DNA of 64,000 nucleotides from Rutidosis leptorrhynchoides (lineage: Eukaryota; Streptophyta; Magnoliopsida; Asterales; Asteraceae), in NCBI RefSeq assembly GCF_046630445.1, contig NC_092343.1, forward strand, positions 139,121,501 through 139,185,500, read 5' to 3'. Position numbers and translations under genes: made by a program. The notes under the pieces are model-generated. The model made no database searches. It worked only from the letters and a program-made list of their open reading frames with translations, and had not been told where the DNA came from. Below are positions 1-19,795 of the stretch, in pieces (position 1 is the first letter of the stretch; every line of letters begins with the position of its first letter).

Positions 1-185
1 CTTTTTCCATTCCAAACTCGTGTAATAAAGGCTTATATAATGCCTCGTTTCCAATAATGTTAAGTGTTTATTTAAGCATATTGTCTTATTCACCTATGTG
101 TGTTGTGCAAACGTTATAAATCATGATTGTAAACTTATAACATCTTGATTCTTCAACTAATAATGTATTTATGTATTGAAGATCA

Positions 186-896
186 ATGGCTCACTCAACT
201 CGTGGTAACAACAACAACAACAAAAACAATCTTATACCAAATATCACTCTTTCTACTGAGCAATTTCAATTGCTGCTAGCGGCCGCCCAAGGCAATAACA
301 ATAACAACAACAATCATAATGTTCCTTCTAAAACTTGCTCCTATAAAGATTTTAAGAACTGTAACCCACCCACTTTTAGTGGAAAAGAAGAAGCCGTAGA
401 ACTGGTCCGATGGTTTGAAAAGCTAGAATCAATCTTCCGTATCTGTAACTGCGGAGATAATGATCGAGTGAAGTTTTCCACAAGTTCACTCACTGGCAAT
501 GCTATGACATGGTGGACTGCTCATGCCAAATCTGTGGGAATAGATAATGCTAATACTACCCCATGGGATGAACTCAAAGGCATGATGATCACTAAGTTTT
601 GCCCAAGAAGTCAAGTCCAAAAGCTCGAGGCTGAGTACTGGGAACTCAGAGTTAAAGGAACCGATAACGAAAGCTATACCAATCATTTTTTGGAGCTTTC
701 TACCTTATGTCCCGAAATGTTCCCAACTGAAGCCCGCAGGATAGAGCGGTATATCGAGGGTCTACCCGAGGATGTTCAAGGGAATGTGATTTCTGCCGAG
801 AAGGTTACTGTGGATGTTGTGATCCACATGGCACAGAGTTTAATGATGGCTAAACAACTTAAACACAAGTACGAACCTAAACTGTACTATGACTAG
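186..896 (+). pseudogene. Truncated retrotransposon gag (Ty3/gypsy type)
   Basis: A 236-codon open frame encodes only the gag core of a plant Ty3/gypsy element. An asparagine-rich N-terminus (about residues 8-50) is followed by the gag domain, with the block around MTWWTAHAKSVG and the later helical segment around YTNHFLELSTLCPEMFP and IERYIEGLPEDVQGNV. The frame ends with a TAG before any CCHC zinc knuckle, and no protease, reverse transcriptase or integrase follows, so this is a gag-only relic or decayed element. Its gag differs clearly from those of the three larger elements in this window, so it belongs to another family. The start is the ATG before the Asn-rich tract. No flanking LTR pair was found, although the following 0.5 kb looks LTR-derived. 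Confidence 0.75.
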
Positions 897-899
897 CTT

Positions 900-1418
900 A
901 TGCTACTAAGACCCCACAGTGATATTTTTTAATTGTTTTCAGGATAAGGCATTCTTAATTATTGGGGGTAGGCCTATCGGGAGTAACGTCCCCGATACAT
1001 TTGACCGCGATGTCTTTGTATTACTTAATAATGATTTAAACATGGTGATAAGGTACTGTCAACTTATCATCGGGGCAACAAAACAAACGTTTAGTCTAAA
1101 ATATCACGAATCAGTACTACTTTTGGATCTGCGTGATCTACTTTTATAACAAATCTTGTGGTCTAAGAACAAACGGTCAATCATATTTGTTAAACCTATG
1201 AATTTCACTCAACCTTTTTGGTTGACACTTTTAGCATGTTTGTCTCAGGTACTGAATGATCAGGACCTCTATATCTACTGCTTATGTGATGACTTACTTG
1301 GCTAGGATCAAGACTTATCGCATATTTACTTTTCTGCATTTGAACAATTTATAATTCTTGTAACGACATTATTAATCCTTCCGCTGCAAATTTGGTTTTA
1401 TTCATATAGTATTTGTTC
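900..1418. repeat. LTR-like debris after the gag relic
   Basis: Non-coding sequence with phrases that remind me of plant gypsy LTR ends, for example a C-rich stretch near 965-1000 and CTTCCGCTGC-like text near 1378-1388. No second copy exists in this window and no target duplication was found. The assignment rests on resemblance only. Confidence 0.3.
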
Positions 1419-3027
1419 TCATTTTATAATATGTTGGTATGTATTATGATATTGAATCACATTTCGCCCAGGCCCTAACTGGGGGTGTGATACCAACACA
1501 TCGACATTTTGATAAATCTTACAAGTAGGCTTTGTATGTCCACTTTCCTTGCATATAGAGCATCTCTTAGTTGCTTTAGTCGCCAATTCTTTTCCACCCT
1601 TGAGACGCCTTTTTCTCGGACGTCCTTTCGTTTTTGACTTAGGTGGACACGATACATCTTCTTCGTCTCTTATATCTCCCAAAATAACTGGTTGATTGTC
1701 TAATGGCACAATTTTAGACACATCATCACCGTGTAGCGAATTACAACACCAACGTAGAGGCAAGTATGGCGGTGGAATTATAAAGCAATATGTGTAGGTC
1801 AAAACGCGAAATACGTGTCGACAAAGTATTCCCCAAAACTCAAAGTTTTTGAAAGTGCACGAGGCTTGACTTCTATCCCAATATACCTTGTGATTTGTAT
1901 GATTTTCGCCATTAAAGTACCTTATAACGTACTTGTTACCTTCACCTTTAACAATTAAATATTGGCTTGATCTTTCGAATTCTTCTTGAAACTTCTTAAA
2001 AGCAAATGGCGTAAGAAGCTTAGAAGCTTGTTCTTCCAATGGCGATTTGACTTTTATAGATGTATTTCTTAAAGTAGTCAACATCTTTATTTGTGATTCT
2101 CCATTTTTAATTTCTTCAACCGCGAGATATACCTAAAGTATAACATATTATTATTATTTTCAATACATATTGCAAAAAATTGGAAGTCTTACCTTATGGC
2201 CACATTTAAATATACATGTAAACGAAACTAAAAAATAAAGGTATTTAACCACTAACCTGTCTAACAAAATCTTTCAAACTTGTATTCGATGAAACAAACT
2301 TCTTGATGAATCCATTAATGCTCTCAGATCTGCTAGTCGATACCATACCTCCAAAAAAATATTCACGAAGATATGCCGACGACCAAAACTTTCTTATTTC
2401 GTACAAACCCATGACATGTTTATTATTTACCAAATTATACCTGCCGATGATTAAAGGCCAATGATACTCAAACTCTTCAATTGAGTTCATCCTATAAAGC
2501 TTGTAAAAATCAGTACACCAACTTTGATACTTAGTACGAAGAAGACCGGTAAACCAAGAACTAAACTTTTCAGTGATATGCCATATACAATAGCTATGTT
2601 TTGTAGTTGGCATTTCGATAGCAATTGCTTCGGACATCCATCGATCTTGATCGGTAATTATTGTTTTTGGTGGTTTCTTCATTATCGTGAGAAAAGTCTG
2701 CAACACAAGATAAGTATATAAGTTGTTAGCAATAGAGTAAAACATTTAACACATTTTAAAATACATTTAGATAAAATAAATTGGAAGTCTTACCTTCATC
2801 AACCAACTAAAAGTATGTTTAGTCTCATTTCGAAGAAGTGCACTACTAAATAAAACCGTTTTCCCATGATTGTTGACGCCTACAAAAAGTGCGCATGGCA
2901 TATCATACGCATTTACCTTGTAAGTAGTATCCAAGGCAACTACGTCACCATATTTAACATACCAATCAAAGCATTCAGAGTAACACCAAAATATGTTTTC
3001 CAATCTTCTTTGTTCGTCCATAGTATA

Positions 3028-5321
3028 TGAAATGTCCCGTTCTTATTGATTAAAAATGTTCCATATTAATTGATTTCGTTGCGAGGTTTTGACCTCTATA
3101 TGAGACGTTTTTCAAAGACTGCATTCATTTTTAAAACAAACCATAACCTTTATTTCATAAATAAAGGTTTAAAAAGCTTTACGTAGATTAAATGACAATC
3201 TAAAATATCCTGTTTACACACGACCATTACATAATGGTTTACAATACAAATATGTTACATCGAAATCAGTTTCTTGAATACAGTTTTTACACAATATCAT
3301 ACAAACATGGACTCCAAATCTTGTCCTTATTTTAGTATGCAACAGCGGAAGCTCTTAGTATTCACCTGAGAATAAACATGCTTTAAACGTCAACAAAAAT
3401 ATTGGTGAGTTATAGGTTTAATCTATATATATCAAATCGTAACAATAGATCACAATATTTCATATTTCAATACACATCCCATACATAGAGATAAAAATCA
3501 TTCATATGGTGAACACCTGGTAACCGACATTAACAAGATGCATATATAAGAATATCCCCATCATTCCGGGACACCCTTCGGATATGATATAAATTTCGAA
3601 GTACTAAAGCATCCGGTACTTTGGATGGGGTTTGTTAGGCCCAATAGATCTATCTTTAGGATTCGCGTCAATTAGGGTGTCTGTTCCCTAATTCTTAGAT
3701 TACCAGACTTAATAAAAAGGGGCATATTCGATTTCGATAATTCAACCATAGAATGTAGTTTCACGTACTTGTGTCTACTTTGTAAATCATTTATAAAACC
3801 TGCATGTATTTTCATCCCAAAAATATTAGATTTTAAAAGTGGGACTATAACTCACTTTCACAGATTTTTACTTCGTCGGGAAGTAAGACTTGGCCACTGG
3901 TTGATTCACGAACCTATAACAATATATACATATATATCAAAGTATGTTCAAAATATATTTACAGCCCGCGGTGTTACTACGACGGCGTAAATCCGATTTT
4001 ACGGTGTTTTTCGTGTTTCCAGGTTTTAAATCATTAAGTTAGCATATCATATAGATATAGAACATGTGTTTAGTTGATTTTAAAAGTCAAGTTAGAAGGA
4101 TTAACTTTTGTTTGCGAACAAGTTTAGAATTAACTAAACTATGTTCTAGTGATTACAAGTTTAAACCTTCGAATAAGATAGCTTTATATGTATGAATCGA
4201 ATGATGTTATGAACATCATTACTACCTTAAGTTCCTTAGATAAACCTACTGGAAAAGGGAAAAATGGATCTAGCTTCAACGGATCCTTGAATGGCTCGAA
4301 GTTCTTGAAGCAGAATCATGACACGAAAACAAGTTCAAGTAAGATCATCACTTGAAATAAGATTGTTATAGTTATAGAAATTGAACCAAAGTTTGAATAT
4401 GATTATTACCTTGTATTAGAATGATAACCTACTGTAAGAAACAAAGATTTCTTGAGGTTGGATGATCACCTTACAAGATTGGAAGTGAGCTAGCAAACTT
4501 GAAAGTATTCTTGATTTTATGTAACTAGAACTTGTAGAATTTATGAAGAACACTTAGAACTTGAAGATATAACTTGAGAGAGATCAATTAGATGAAGAAA
4601 ATTGAAGAATGAAAGTGTTTGTAGGTGTTTTTGGTCGTTGGTGTATGGATTAGATATAAAGGATATGTAATTTTGTTTTCATGTAAATAAGTCATGAATG
4701 ATTACTCATATTTTTGTAATTTTATGAGATATTTCATGCTAGTTGCCAAATGATGGTTCCCACATGTGTTAGGTGATTCACATGGGCTGCTAAGAGCTGA
4801 TCATTGGAGTGTATATACTAATAGTACATACATCTAAAAGCTGTGTATTGTACGAGTACGAATACAGGTGCATACGAGTAGAATTATTGATGAAACTGAA
4901 CGAGGATGTAATTGTAAGCATTTTTGTTAAGTAGAAGTATTTTGATAAGTGTATTGAAGTCTTTCAAAAGTGTATAAATACATATTAAAACACTACATGT
5001 ATATACATTTTAACTGAGTCGTTAAGTCATCGTTAGTCATTACATGTAAGTGTTGTTTTGAAACCTTTAGGTTAACGATCTTGTTAAATGTTGTTAACCC
5101 AATGTTTATAATATCAAATGAGATTTTAAATTATTATATTATCATGATATTATCATGTATGAATATCTCTTAATATGATATATATACATTAAATGTCTTT
5201 ACAACGATAATCGTTACATATATGTCTCGTTTAAAAATCATTAAGTTAGTAGTCTTGTTTTTACATATGTAGTTCATTGTTAATATACTTAATGATATGT
5301 TTACTTATCATTATATCATGT

Positions 5322-5402
<81 letters not shown>

Positions 5403-5605
5403 ATATATATGTCATCATATAGTTTTTACAAGTTTTAACGTTCGTGAATCACCGGTCAACTTGGGTGGTCAATTGTCTATATGAAACATATTTCAATTAA
5501 TCAAGTCTTAACAAGTTTGATTGCTTAACATATTGGAAACATTTAATCATGTAAATATCAATCTAAATTAATATATATAAACATGGAAAAGTTCGGGTCA
5601 CTACA
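3028..5605 (-). mobile_element. Solo LTR of the element B/C family
   Basis: On the minus strand this begins TGTAGTGACCCGAAC and ends GGGACATTTCA, the same termini as the LTRs of elements B and C. It is flanked by a perfect 5-bp target duplication GTATA (3023-3027 and 5606-5610), and no internal region is present. A single LTR with intact duplication is the classic product of recombination between the two LTRs of a full element. At 2,578 bp it is shorter than the 3.25-3.4 kb relatives, so it has internal deletions. It carries a long (TA)n array and the conserved AACGATTATCGTT motif (5203-5215, complement strand). Confidence 0.93.
5326..5400. repeat. (TA)n microsatellite inside the solo LTR
   Basis: About 75 bp of uninterrupted TA dinucleotides, at the U3 position where other LTRs of this family have much shorter or differently sized TA runs. 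Confidence 0.95.
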
Positions 5606-6273
5606 GTATAAACATACTGAAACTTCTCATTATCTTCTCTTAAACATTTCATATGATTGATAAGGCTCATAACATCACTTTCTCCAAGCTTGTTTTTAAC
5701 TTTGGTAAATAAATTGCGAATATCTCTTTCAAAGAATGAAAGATCTCCGTGTTTGACATGCTTTTGGAGTTCCATGACTCGGATAATTTGACGTACATTA
5801 AGTCCAGCTTCTTTGTATAAAAGTATTTGATCCTCGTCCTCCTTCGTGATGATGCGGTTAACCGGAAGGAAGCGCATGTCCTCTTTGGATAATAGCTCAT
5901 GATTGTTATCTTTAATGAATTTTGTAATATGCCATTCGTCTGGAAATATATCACAACTTTTTTTAAATGTGAGACGCACATGTGCATTGCACCCACATCT
6001 TACAGACCCCCTGTTTCTTTGATCTTTTGATGGATCACGTGCTTTTAATGACCTTTTTTCTCCACGATGACAATAAATGTCACGTCTTACAATCCTATCT
6101 TTTTTCTTGTCGGAGCGATCCTTGCGAATTGCAAACCCATGTTGCATGGCATAGTTCTTATAGAACAAATGTGCTTCTTCAAAGTTTGAAAAAGCTTGAC
6201 CAACAAAAGGTTCATTATCTAATATTTCATCCTCTTCTTCATTTGGGATAGTGTTCAAGTCCAGATTAATCAT

Positions 6274-7160
6274 GATGTACTAATAATATGCGTACAACAC
6301 AATAATTAAATAAATAAATATCTAAATTGACATCAACATTACTTAAAAGATTCAAATACTAACTATGCTTAATCGATTAACATGAAGTACATATATGAAT
6401 AATTATACGAAACTATTGTGTACTAAAATTAAGTAAATTTCACATACACGTAAGTGTGTATTGTATTTTTTTTTTTTTTGTTGAATTTTCACCTCTAGAT
6501 GAAAAATCATCACCCTATTTATGTTTATGTTCTTTCATTATTTTGTCAAAACAACATACAAAATGGAATACTAGATTACCATAACTTCTAAACCACGAAT
6601 ATTAAACAGATGATGCTAAATAATAACAAGAAGATTAACTTACTTGATCCAAAGATCAATATGCTCAACAATTAGTATTTCTACACCTTCAAACCACTTC
6701 CAGAAAATGCTTTTATTTGTCAATTAGTATTTCTTACTTTGATAAATTTGAACACATATATACTACGCAAATAAGACACTATGCTAAAAAAATATTTCTG
6801 TGTTTGATTCTTACACATTTAGTGATGATGATTTTGTAATAAAAATAAGAATATTTGAATAGAATAGCAAATTCTCAATATGAAATACAAGAGTACTTTT
6901 TGCCGATTGCAATTTTTGTCATTTACTATATCACAATGATTTAGTGATTTGGTAATATTGTCTATAATAGAATTTATATTACGTATTAGTAGTACAATTT
7001 TTGTCAGTTATATATCATTTAATTAAGGATTTTAATATTCCAAAATTAAAAATGTAGAGATTCTTGTATTAATTAGAAGCAATTAATTAGTAGATGGAAT
7101 CCATTTAAATTAAGAAAGCTTAAGTGTAACCCACAGGGCTACATTTATCAAAATCCTTAG

Positions 7161-7163
<3 letters not shown>
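6274..7163. other. 5' flank of the FRS gene, no gene seen
   Basis: AT-rich sequence upstream of the FRS start codon. It presumably holds that gene's promoter and 5' leader, but I cannot point to a convincing TATA box or leader intron. A 12-bp T run lies near 6467-6479. No coding potential seen. Confidence 0.5.

Positions 7164-7195
<32 letters not shown>
7164..7195. repeat. (TA)n microsatellite
   Basis: About 32 bp of pure TA repeats. Confidence 0.95.
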
Positions 7196-7196
<1 letters not shown>

Positions 7197-7197
<1 letters not shown>

Positions 7198-10115
7198 TTA
7201 TATTATAATAACAAAACTAAAAATAGATCATCTAAAATTCAAACCACTAATCCTAACCTTCTATTATCATTAACATCGACCATTCAAATTTTCTAATCAC
7301 GTTGTTGAATTGTTTGATGACTAAATTACCCTCTCATTATTAGAATACGGGATCTAAATGGGAAAACAGGGTTCTTCAAAATTCAACCAATTCACAATCA
7401 AACACGTTCTTCACGTCCCAGGTTCTTCAAAAGAATGAACCCTAATTTCCTCCCAAAAAACACACACCTAACATCAAAAAACACACACCTAACATCAAAA
7501 TCGAGAATGGATTCTTAATTGTGCAATCAATCGAACCGTATAATCTTCTGAATCAGTTAAAACCCTTTCACAAATTAGTTTTGTTGTTCGATTTAAGGTA
7601 TGTAATTATAACACACATTCTGATATTTTTATGCATTGCAGATTTAGAACACAGTAACTTTTAAGATTTATTGTTATTTGGATTGCTCTTGATTTTAATT
7701 CTTTTGATCTTAGTATGTATGTAAACGCATTGATCGAAGAACACCGTTCAATACCTTTGTCGGTGAACTGATAGATCAGTGCAACAAAAAGTCGGATTAA
7801 ATTATGGTTTCTTTTTGAAAACGGCCGGATTACAACATGATTATGCACTATATGGCTTTTTTGTGTCGACGTGTCGCCCTATCTTGCAGGATTTCGAAAA
7901 AAGCACTGTTTTTTAAAAACTTAGAACAGGAAACGGAGAAGATGCTTGGAGAGTTCTGGCTCCAACTTATTCTTTTAAGTTGGGCTGTTGTTGCTTACTT
8001 ATATTGATTTATAAGCTGCTTTTCAAGTCAGTTGTATCCTATATAACTGCTACACGTACTTTGCTTCATATTATATGCGATGATCAGCACATCAATATCC
8101 AGTTATTGATTGTCTTTTCATTATCATCTTTATCTTTATTCTATTTTTTTGCAAATAATAAGATGATCCATCATATATAAAATCATTCATTGCTTTAAAT
8201 GCATGTTCACTTTTTAAATTGTATATGTAATATATTGATTAAAACCTCTACTTTACAACTAAAATGGGCTGAAATTCTAACCTCTAAGACAGCTTTTAGT
8301 CCTTTAAAGGTTGAAGCTGAAAGATCATATCATAATTAGAGAATAGCTGCTATTCTACATCAGGTAGAAGCAGAGGTTGGTGCTCACAATTTGTTATGAG
8401 TGGTGAATTGGTAGATGGGTTAAGTTGGATTATGTTTTATGCTTAATGGATCAAGCTAAAAAGATCTAAATTTAACCGACTTAACTAAAAATATCAGAAA
8501 AGACCTGTTAATAACCTCAAATGAATTAAAGGGTCGTGTTTCAGATATTAACATCAACATACATTTAGGAAACTTTACATGAAAATTCATGACTCTTTTC
8601 TACAATTTAAAAATTAGAATATACAAACATGTTATATAAGAAACTAATTATTTATACTTCATTGGTCATATATAGTAATGAATCATGCATGTTATAGGTA
8701 TATGATTTTATGCATTATTAAATCAATTTCTTTGACACATGTTTTTTTATTTGTCAAATTGCTGGTTGTCATCATGATGGCTGCTATTTTGAGAAGTGCA
8801 ACAATCGATGGAAATATTCACAATATATGCAGCTTCTGTAAACTAAGAATTACCGAGTTTATATAATCGTACTTTGTAGCTAGCTGGATACTTAGATTTT
8901 AGTCATCTTAATGATGAATTTAACTATCATCTTATGATAAATCTTGCAGGTGAATATAAAATTGTATGTCCATGTGAAAGTGCCCTAGCTTCGTATGAGT
9001 ATATTTTTATAGTGTAGGTATCATGATAATAATCTAAACTCATATTATTAGATATAAGTGTATGCTTTCTACATACCTGTTTGTGCAATTCTATCCAGGT
9101 TAGATTGGAGTCGACCAGCGTGTAGAGATTATCAATGTAAGTTCATGAGCATTTCATGATATGCATATGAAATTTACAATTTATTTATCCTGTAGTATTT
9201 CGTATGTTTATCCATATGTTTCTTCCATTATTGATGTAGGTCTTTAGTACAAAAACTCATGAATAAATTAACGGGTCAATAAGGAAAGAATTTCGTGTTT
9301 AATGAATTTCTTTTAAATATAAGCCTGATAAATGCGCCTGGTATATATATTTTAGTCTTGACCCGTCCCTGCTGTCATGCTTCTATTCCACAGATGAGGC
9401 TGTTGTCCCGAAAAGCTCTGACTTTTTACGATTATTGGGCCGATTAATGGCATTACCTAATTCATCTTTCTTAAATTTTTAAGTGTGTCATACACTTCCA
9501 ACTCAGTTGTATATTATGTTTTCTAAGCAACTTGCAACTTAATGCCTGGTACAAAATTGTTTTAGATAAGTTGTAAGACTGATCTACTTGCTTATACATA
9601 AACACGGTATCATTTGATTCTATTAGACAGAGAATACATTATAACATTAAATATTGAAGTATCGTCAAGATAGACATTGTGGTACCTATAGTTATATGTG
9701 AAAAACATGCGGCTCATGAGGGTTAATTGGATACAAGTCAACATAAGAGATTTTTTAGTTAGATCAAAATGGGCATGCCGGGTTTCTGTGTTTTACAAAA
9801 AATAATAGAGTAATATGATACCAAACCTCTTACTTGATCGATGCATTTTTTTTAGCTTTCATCATGAACGTTTTGCTAAACATGGGACTACAAATAGTTC
9901 ATTCATTAGGATTACTTTTAAAGAGGTCAAATTTGATTAGGTTTAATTACAAGCACTTTACACAGCATAAAATAAATGTAGGTAAAGGAGAAAATGGGTC
10001 AAACTGAGAATAGGTCAAAAGGGCTACCGTATATATCTTAGCATACAGTTTTGTAGACATATAAATTTGTAGTGATGTGCCACATGAGATTAATCATAAA
10101 TTATATTTTATATAG
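7197..10115. other. Region without a supportable gene
   Basis: Open frames here are short and resemble no family I know. The stretch 7370-7580 is CA-rich and leader-like, and there are scattered splice-like signals; for example, a 40-bp block near 9102-9138 is bounded by CCAG and GTAAGTT. That could reflect a non-coding transcript or a decayed gene, but the sequence alone does not establish one. Confidence 0.4.
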
Positions 10116-10363
10116 CTAGTGAAATGACCCTTGAAATCACGGGTTTGGTTAAACAAAACAGTTTAATGATATGTTTTAGGAATTAATTGAATGTAAATGC
10201 TAAAGTCGTTTAGTTTAATGACACGTAAAATCACGGATTCTGACTAAGAAGTTTGTTGTTATTACAAACATATAAAGACATGTATTTTCGCATACATATA
10301 TAACGTAATTAATCCCGTAAAGAGAATTCATATTTGAATATTAATATTATAATAATAATAATA

Positions 10364-10402
<39 letters not shown>

Positions 10403-11695
10403 ATAATAACTAATAATAATAATAATAAAATTTGTTTAAGAATTGAGTATTTATATTTTTAATAATAATTATTAATAATAACAAATGCCTTTTGAAATTT
10501 TTTTAAAAATTAAAATACAATTATTATATGCAAGTTGTACAAAATTTGAATTCTTGGTAAAAGAGAGTAAGTAAAAGCGTGCAATTAGTTTAGTTTTATA
10601 GGGTTTTAATTTGATTTGGGAAAAAGGATATATTTTAAGGACGGCGATTTGTATCCATATATGCTTTTTGATTTAGCGAATATATTGCGGAGCACAGGGG
10701 TATTTTTATTTACCCTATAAAAAAAATACTCCGTAAATTACAAATGGAATAAAGGCTGCATCTTTTGTTAATTTATATCTTAATTATAATTAATTGTAAA
10801 GATTAAATTTTGATTATAAATTAAATTGATTTATGATGTCATCCAAATAGGTTAGATTTTTTTCTATTTTCTTTTTGATTTTTTTCGATGAAGGAAAATG
10901 ACTATTTATGATGTCATAATTATGACATTTTAATATTAATCATAGATATAGATAGATTGGTGTCTTTTGATTTATTATTGTTTAGCTTCTGCAATATGTT
11001 TTTTTTAGATATGGTGATACAATAGCAAAAAGGTCATGAACAAATAAGCTCTTATATGGGAAAAAATACAGATACAATTTTGCCCTGCAAATTACACTAA
11101 TTTTATGTTTTGTTTGTTGATAATTTGTTGCAAGTTGTTTATGGTGTTTTTTTTACTTGTGAATTTTGAATTGGCTTGATGAACACTCGTGGTCTTGAAA
11201 GAGAAAATCTAATATGAACTTAATAATTGCATCCGATAAACTAAACACGAGGAACGAAGAAGAGGTTACTTGCTATGTAGTATTGTTATTAGCATTTTTT
11301 AACCTCATCCTTTGACTGTCGACTTTACCAGTGAGGTGGGATTGCCGAATGTCCCGTAGGAGGTTTTCTAACCCACCTGTTGCTGAGGGATCTAATTCAA
11401 ATACTGAATTTGAATAGAACCACAAATTTTATCCTATATGTGGACGAGTGGTATAAAGAGTGAGAAACAAGGGATAGTTTTTGTTTCATATATGATATGA
11501 TTTTCTTTAGTTTCTCCCATCCAAGTATATGGTTTAATGTTTATGAAATTTTAAGACACAAAAAATGATTGAAAATTTAATTTGTTCATTATGTACCACA
11601 CCATGTAATAAAGATACATATAGTTCCGTAATATCTGTATTCTATTACAAAGATTTTTCTTGCTTAATCCCGCGAATTCGCGGGTTTTAAACTAG
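10116..11695 (+). mobile_element. Helitron-like candidate (non-autonomous)
   Basis: The right end has the 16-bp perfect palindrome CCCGCGAATTCGCGGG (11669-11684), then 7 nt and CTAGT. A hairpin shortly before a CTRR-type end next to T is the usual form of plant Helitron 3' termini. At the left end (10116-10144) a related, degraded hairpin lies on the opposite strand next to CTAG, so the region may be two ends facing outward rather than one simple element. No Rep/helicase coding is present. Confidence 0.35.
10348..10428. repeat. (ATT/AAT)n microsatellite
   Basis: AATAAT units switch to a long ATT run and back to AAT units, giving a sequence that can fold on itself. Confidence 0.9.
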
Positions 11696-11706
11696 TATAT
11701 ATATAT

Positions 11707-15551
<3,845 letters not shown>

Positions 15552-15597
15552 GCACATGCTTGAACCAACTAACTTATAACTCGATGATTTGGTTAAA

Positions 15598-15930
15598 AGG
15601 ATCCTTTATTAAACCGTTATATTACTTGGCTAAAAATGAAAACTATAAATTTTACGACCAAAGTAAAGGGTCCTATTAATAAAGTTAATTAATGGTCATG
15701 ATAACCTAATTATATCATTAAAAGGATCTCATTATCAAACTGTCTTATTATCACGGCCATGATAATCGGATGATATGAGTTATAGGACCCTTATATTAAA
15801 CCGTCACATTAATTCCAATTGTCTGTACACTTGGTTAATAACGCAAGTTATAATTGTACTACCAAATTTAAGGGTCCTAATATAAGAGTTAATTAATGGC
15901 CATGAAAACGTAATGATATAATTAATAGGA
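15598..15930. repeat. Two direct repeats of about 150 bp
   Basis: 15598-15728 and 15782-15930 are diverged direct copies, each running from AGGAYCC...TTAAACCGT to GGGTCCTAATA/TTAATAA, GTTAATTAATGG and an AGGAYC end. They lie just upstream of element A in otherwise unassigned sequence. The following 150 bp to 16081 (a short open stretch near 15980-16050) resembles nothing I recognise. Confidence 0.55.
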
Positions 15931-16081
15931 CCCATATATCAGTTTGTGAATTCTGTTTGTTTATATCAGTTTGTTTTTGAGAAGGATCAGAAAGGAGATT
16001 ATCTTGTGAAGACAAAACTTACTCCGGCTTTGCATCTTCAAGAGTCTTTAAGGTAGCCATGCTTATGTTCAGGGGAGTAAT

Positions 16082-19589
<3,508 letters not shown>

Positions 19590-19591
19590 GT

Positions 19592-19604
19592 TGGTATCAG
19601 AGCG
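19592..19604 (+). promoter_or_regulatory. Primer binding site of element A
   Basis: TGGTATCAGAGCG two bases after the LTR end. This is the standard plant PBS complementary to the 3' end of initiator tRNA-Met. Confidence 0.85.
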
Positions 19605-19795
19605 TTGGTCTTAGAGAATCAGAAAATTTTTCATTAGTGTGTCTAACTGATTTTTGATGCATTAGTGAGTCTGGACTTCGACCGTAATTATTTTAAAAAT
19701 GATTGCTTAATATAATTGTTGGAAACATAAGATTATTAACATATAAATATTATAAGATATATCATTCTCTTAACGTGCCTGCTATTATGTGATAG

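Larger units (their letters stand above)
1419..6273 (-). pseudogene. FAR1-related (FRS) gene, exon 1 split by a solo LTR
   Basis: Three exons on the minus strand: exon 1 6273-5606 continuing at 3022-2794, exon 2 2697-2257, exon 3 2132-1419. Introns 2793-2698 and 2256-2133 have GT/AG ends and preserve frame. The predicted protein is 683 residues, normal for FAR1/FHY3-related proteins, which derive from Mutator-like transposases and mostly act as nuclear transcription regulators. Visible domains: an N-terminal FAR1 DNA-binding region (about 25-120); a MULE transposase-like core with DTTYKVN, TIITDQDRW, CIWHI and RSESIN, so the D-D-E residues are present; a SWIM-like finger (GILCRH); and a C-terminal CCHC-like knuckle (CSICKESGHTKPTC). 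The SWIM finger reads SCTFKNFE where CxC is usual, so one zinc ligand is missing. A 2,578-bp LTR plus a duplicated GTATA interrupts exon 1; without them the frame is continuous. An immobile FAR1-type MULE transposase is the alternative; no terminal inverted repeats were seen. Confidence 0.85.

Noticed and set aside
919..1149. 76-codon frame after the gag relic
   Set aside because: Not homologous to pol or any known protein; it lies in LTR-like sequence.
15600..15930. Possible satellite array
   Set aside because: Only two diverged copies are present, so it is recorded as a direct repeat, not a satellite.
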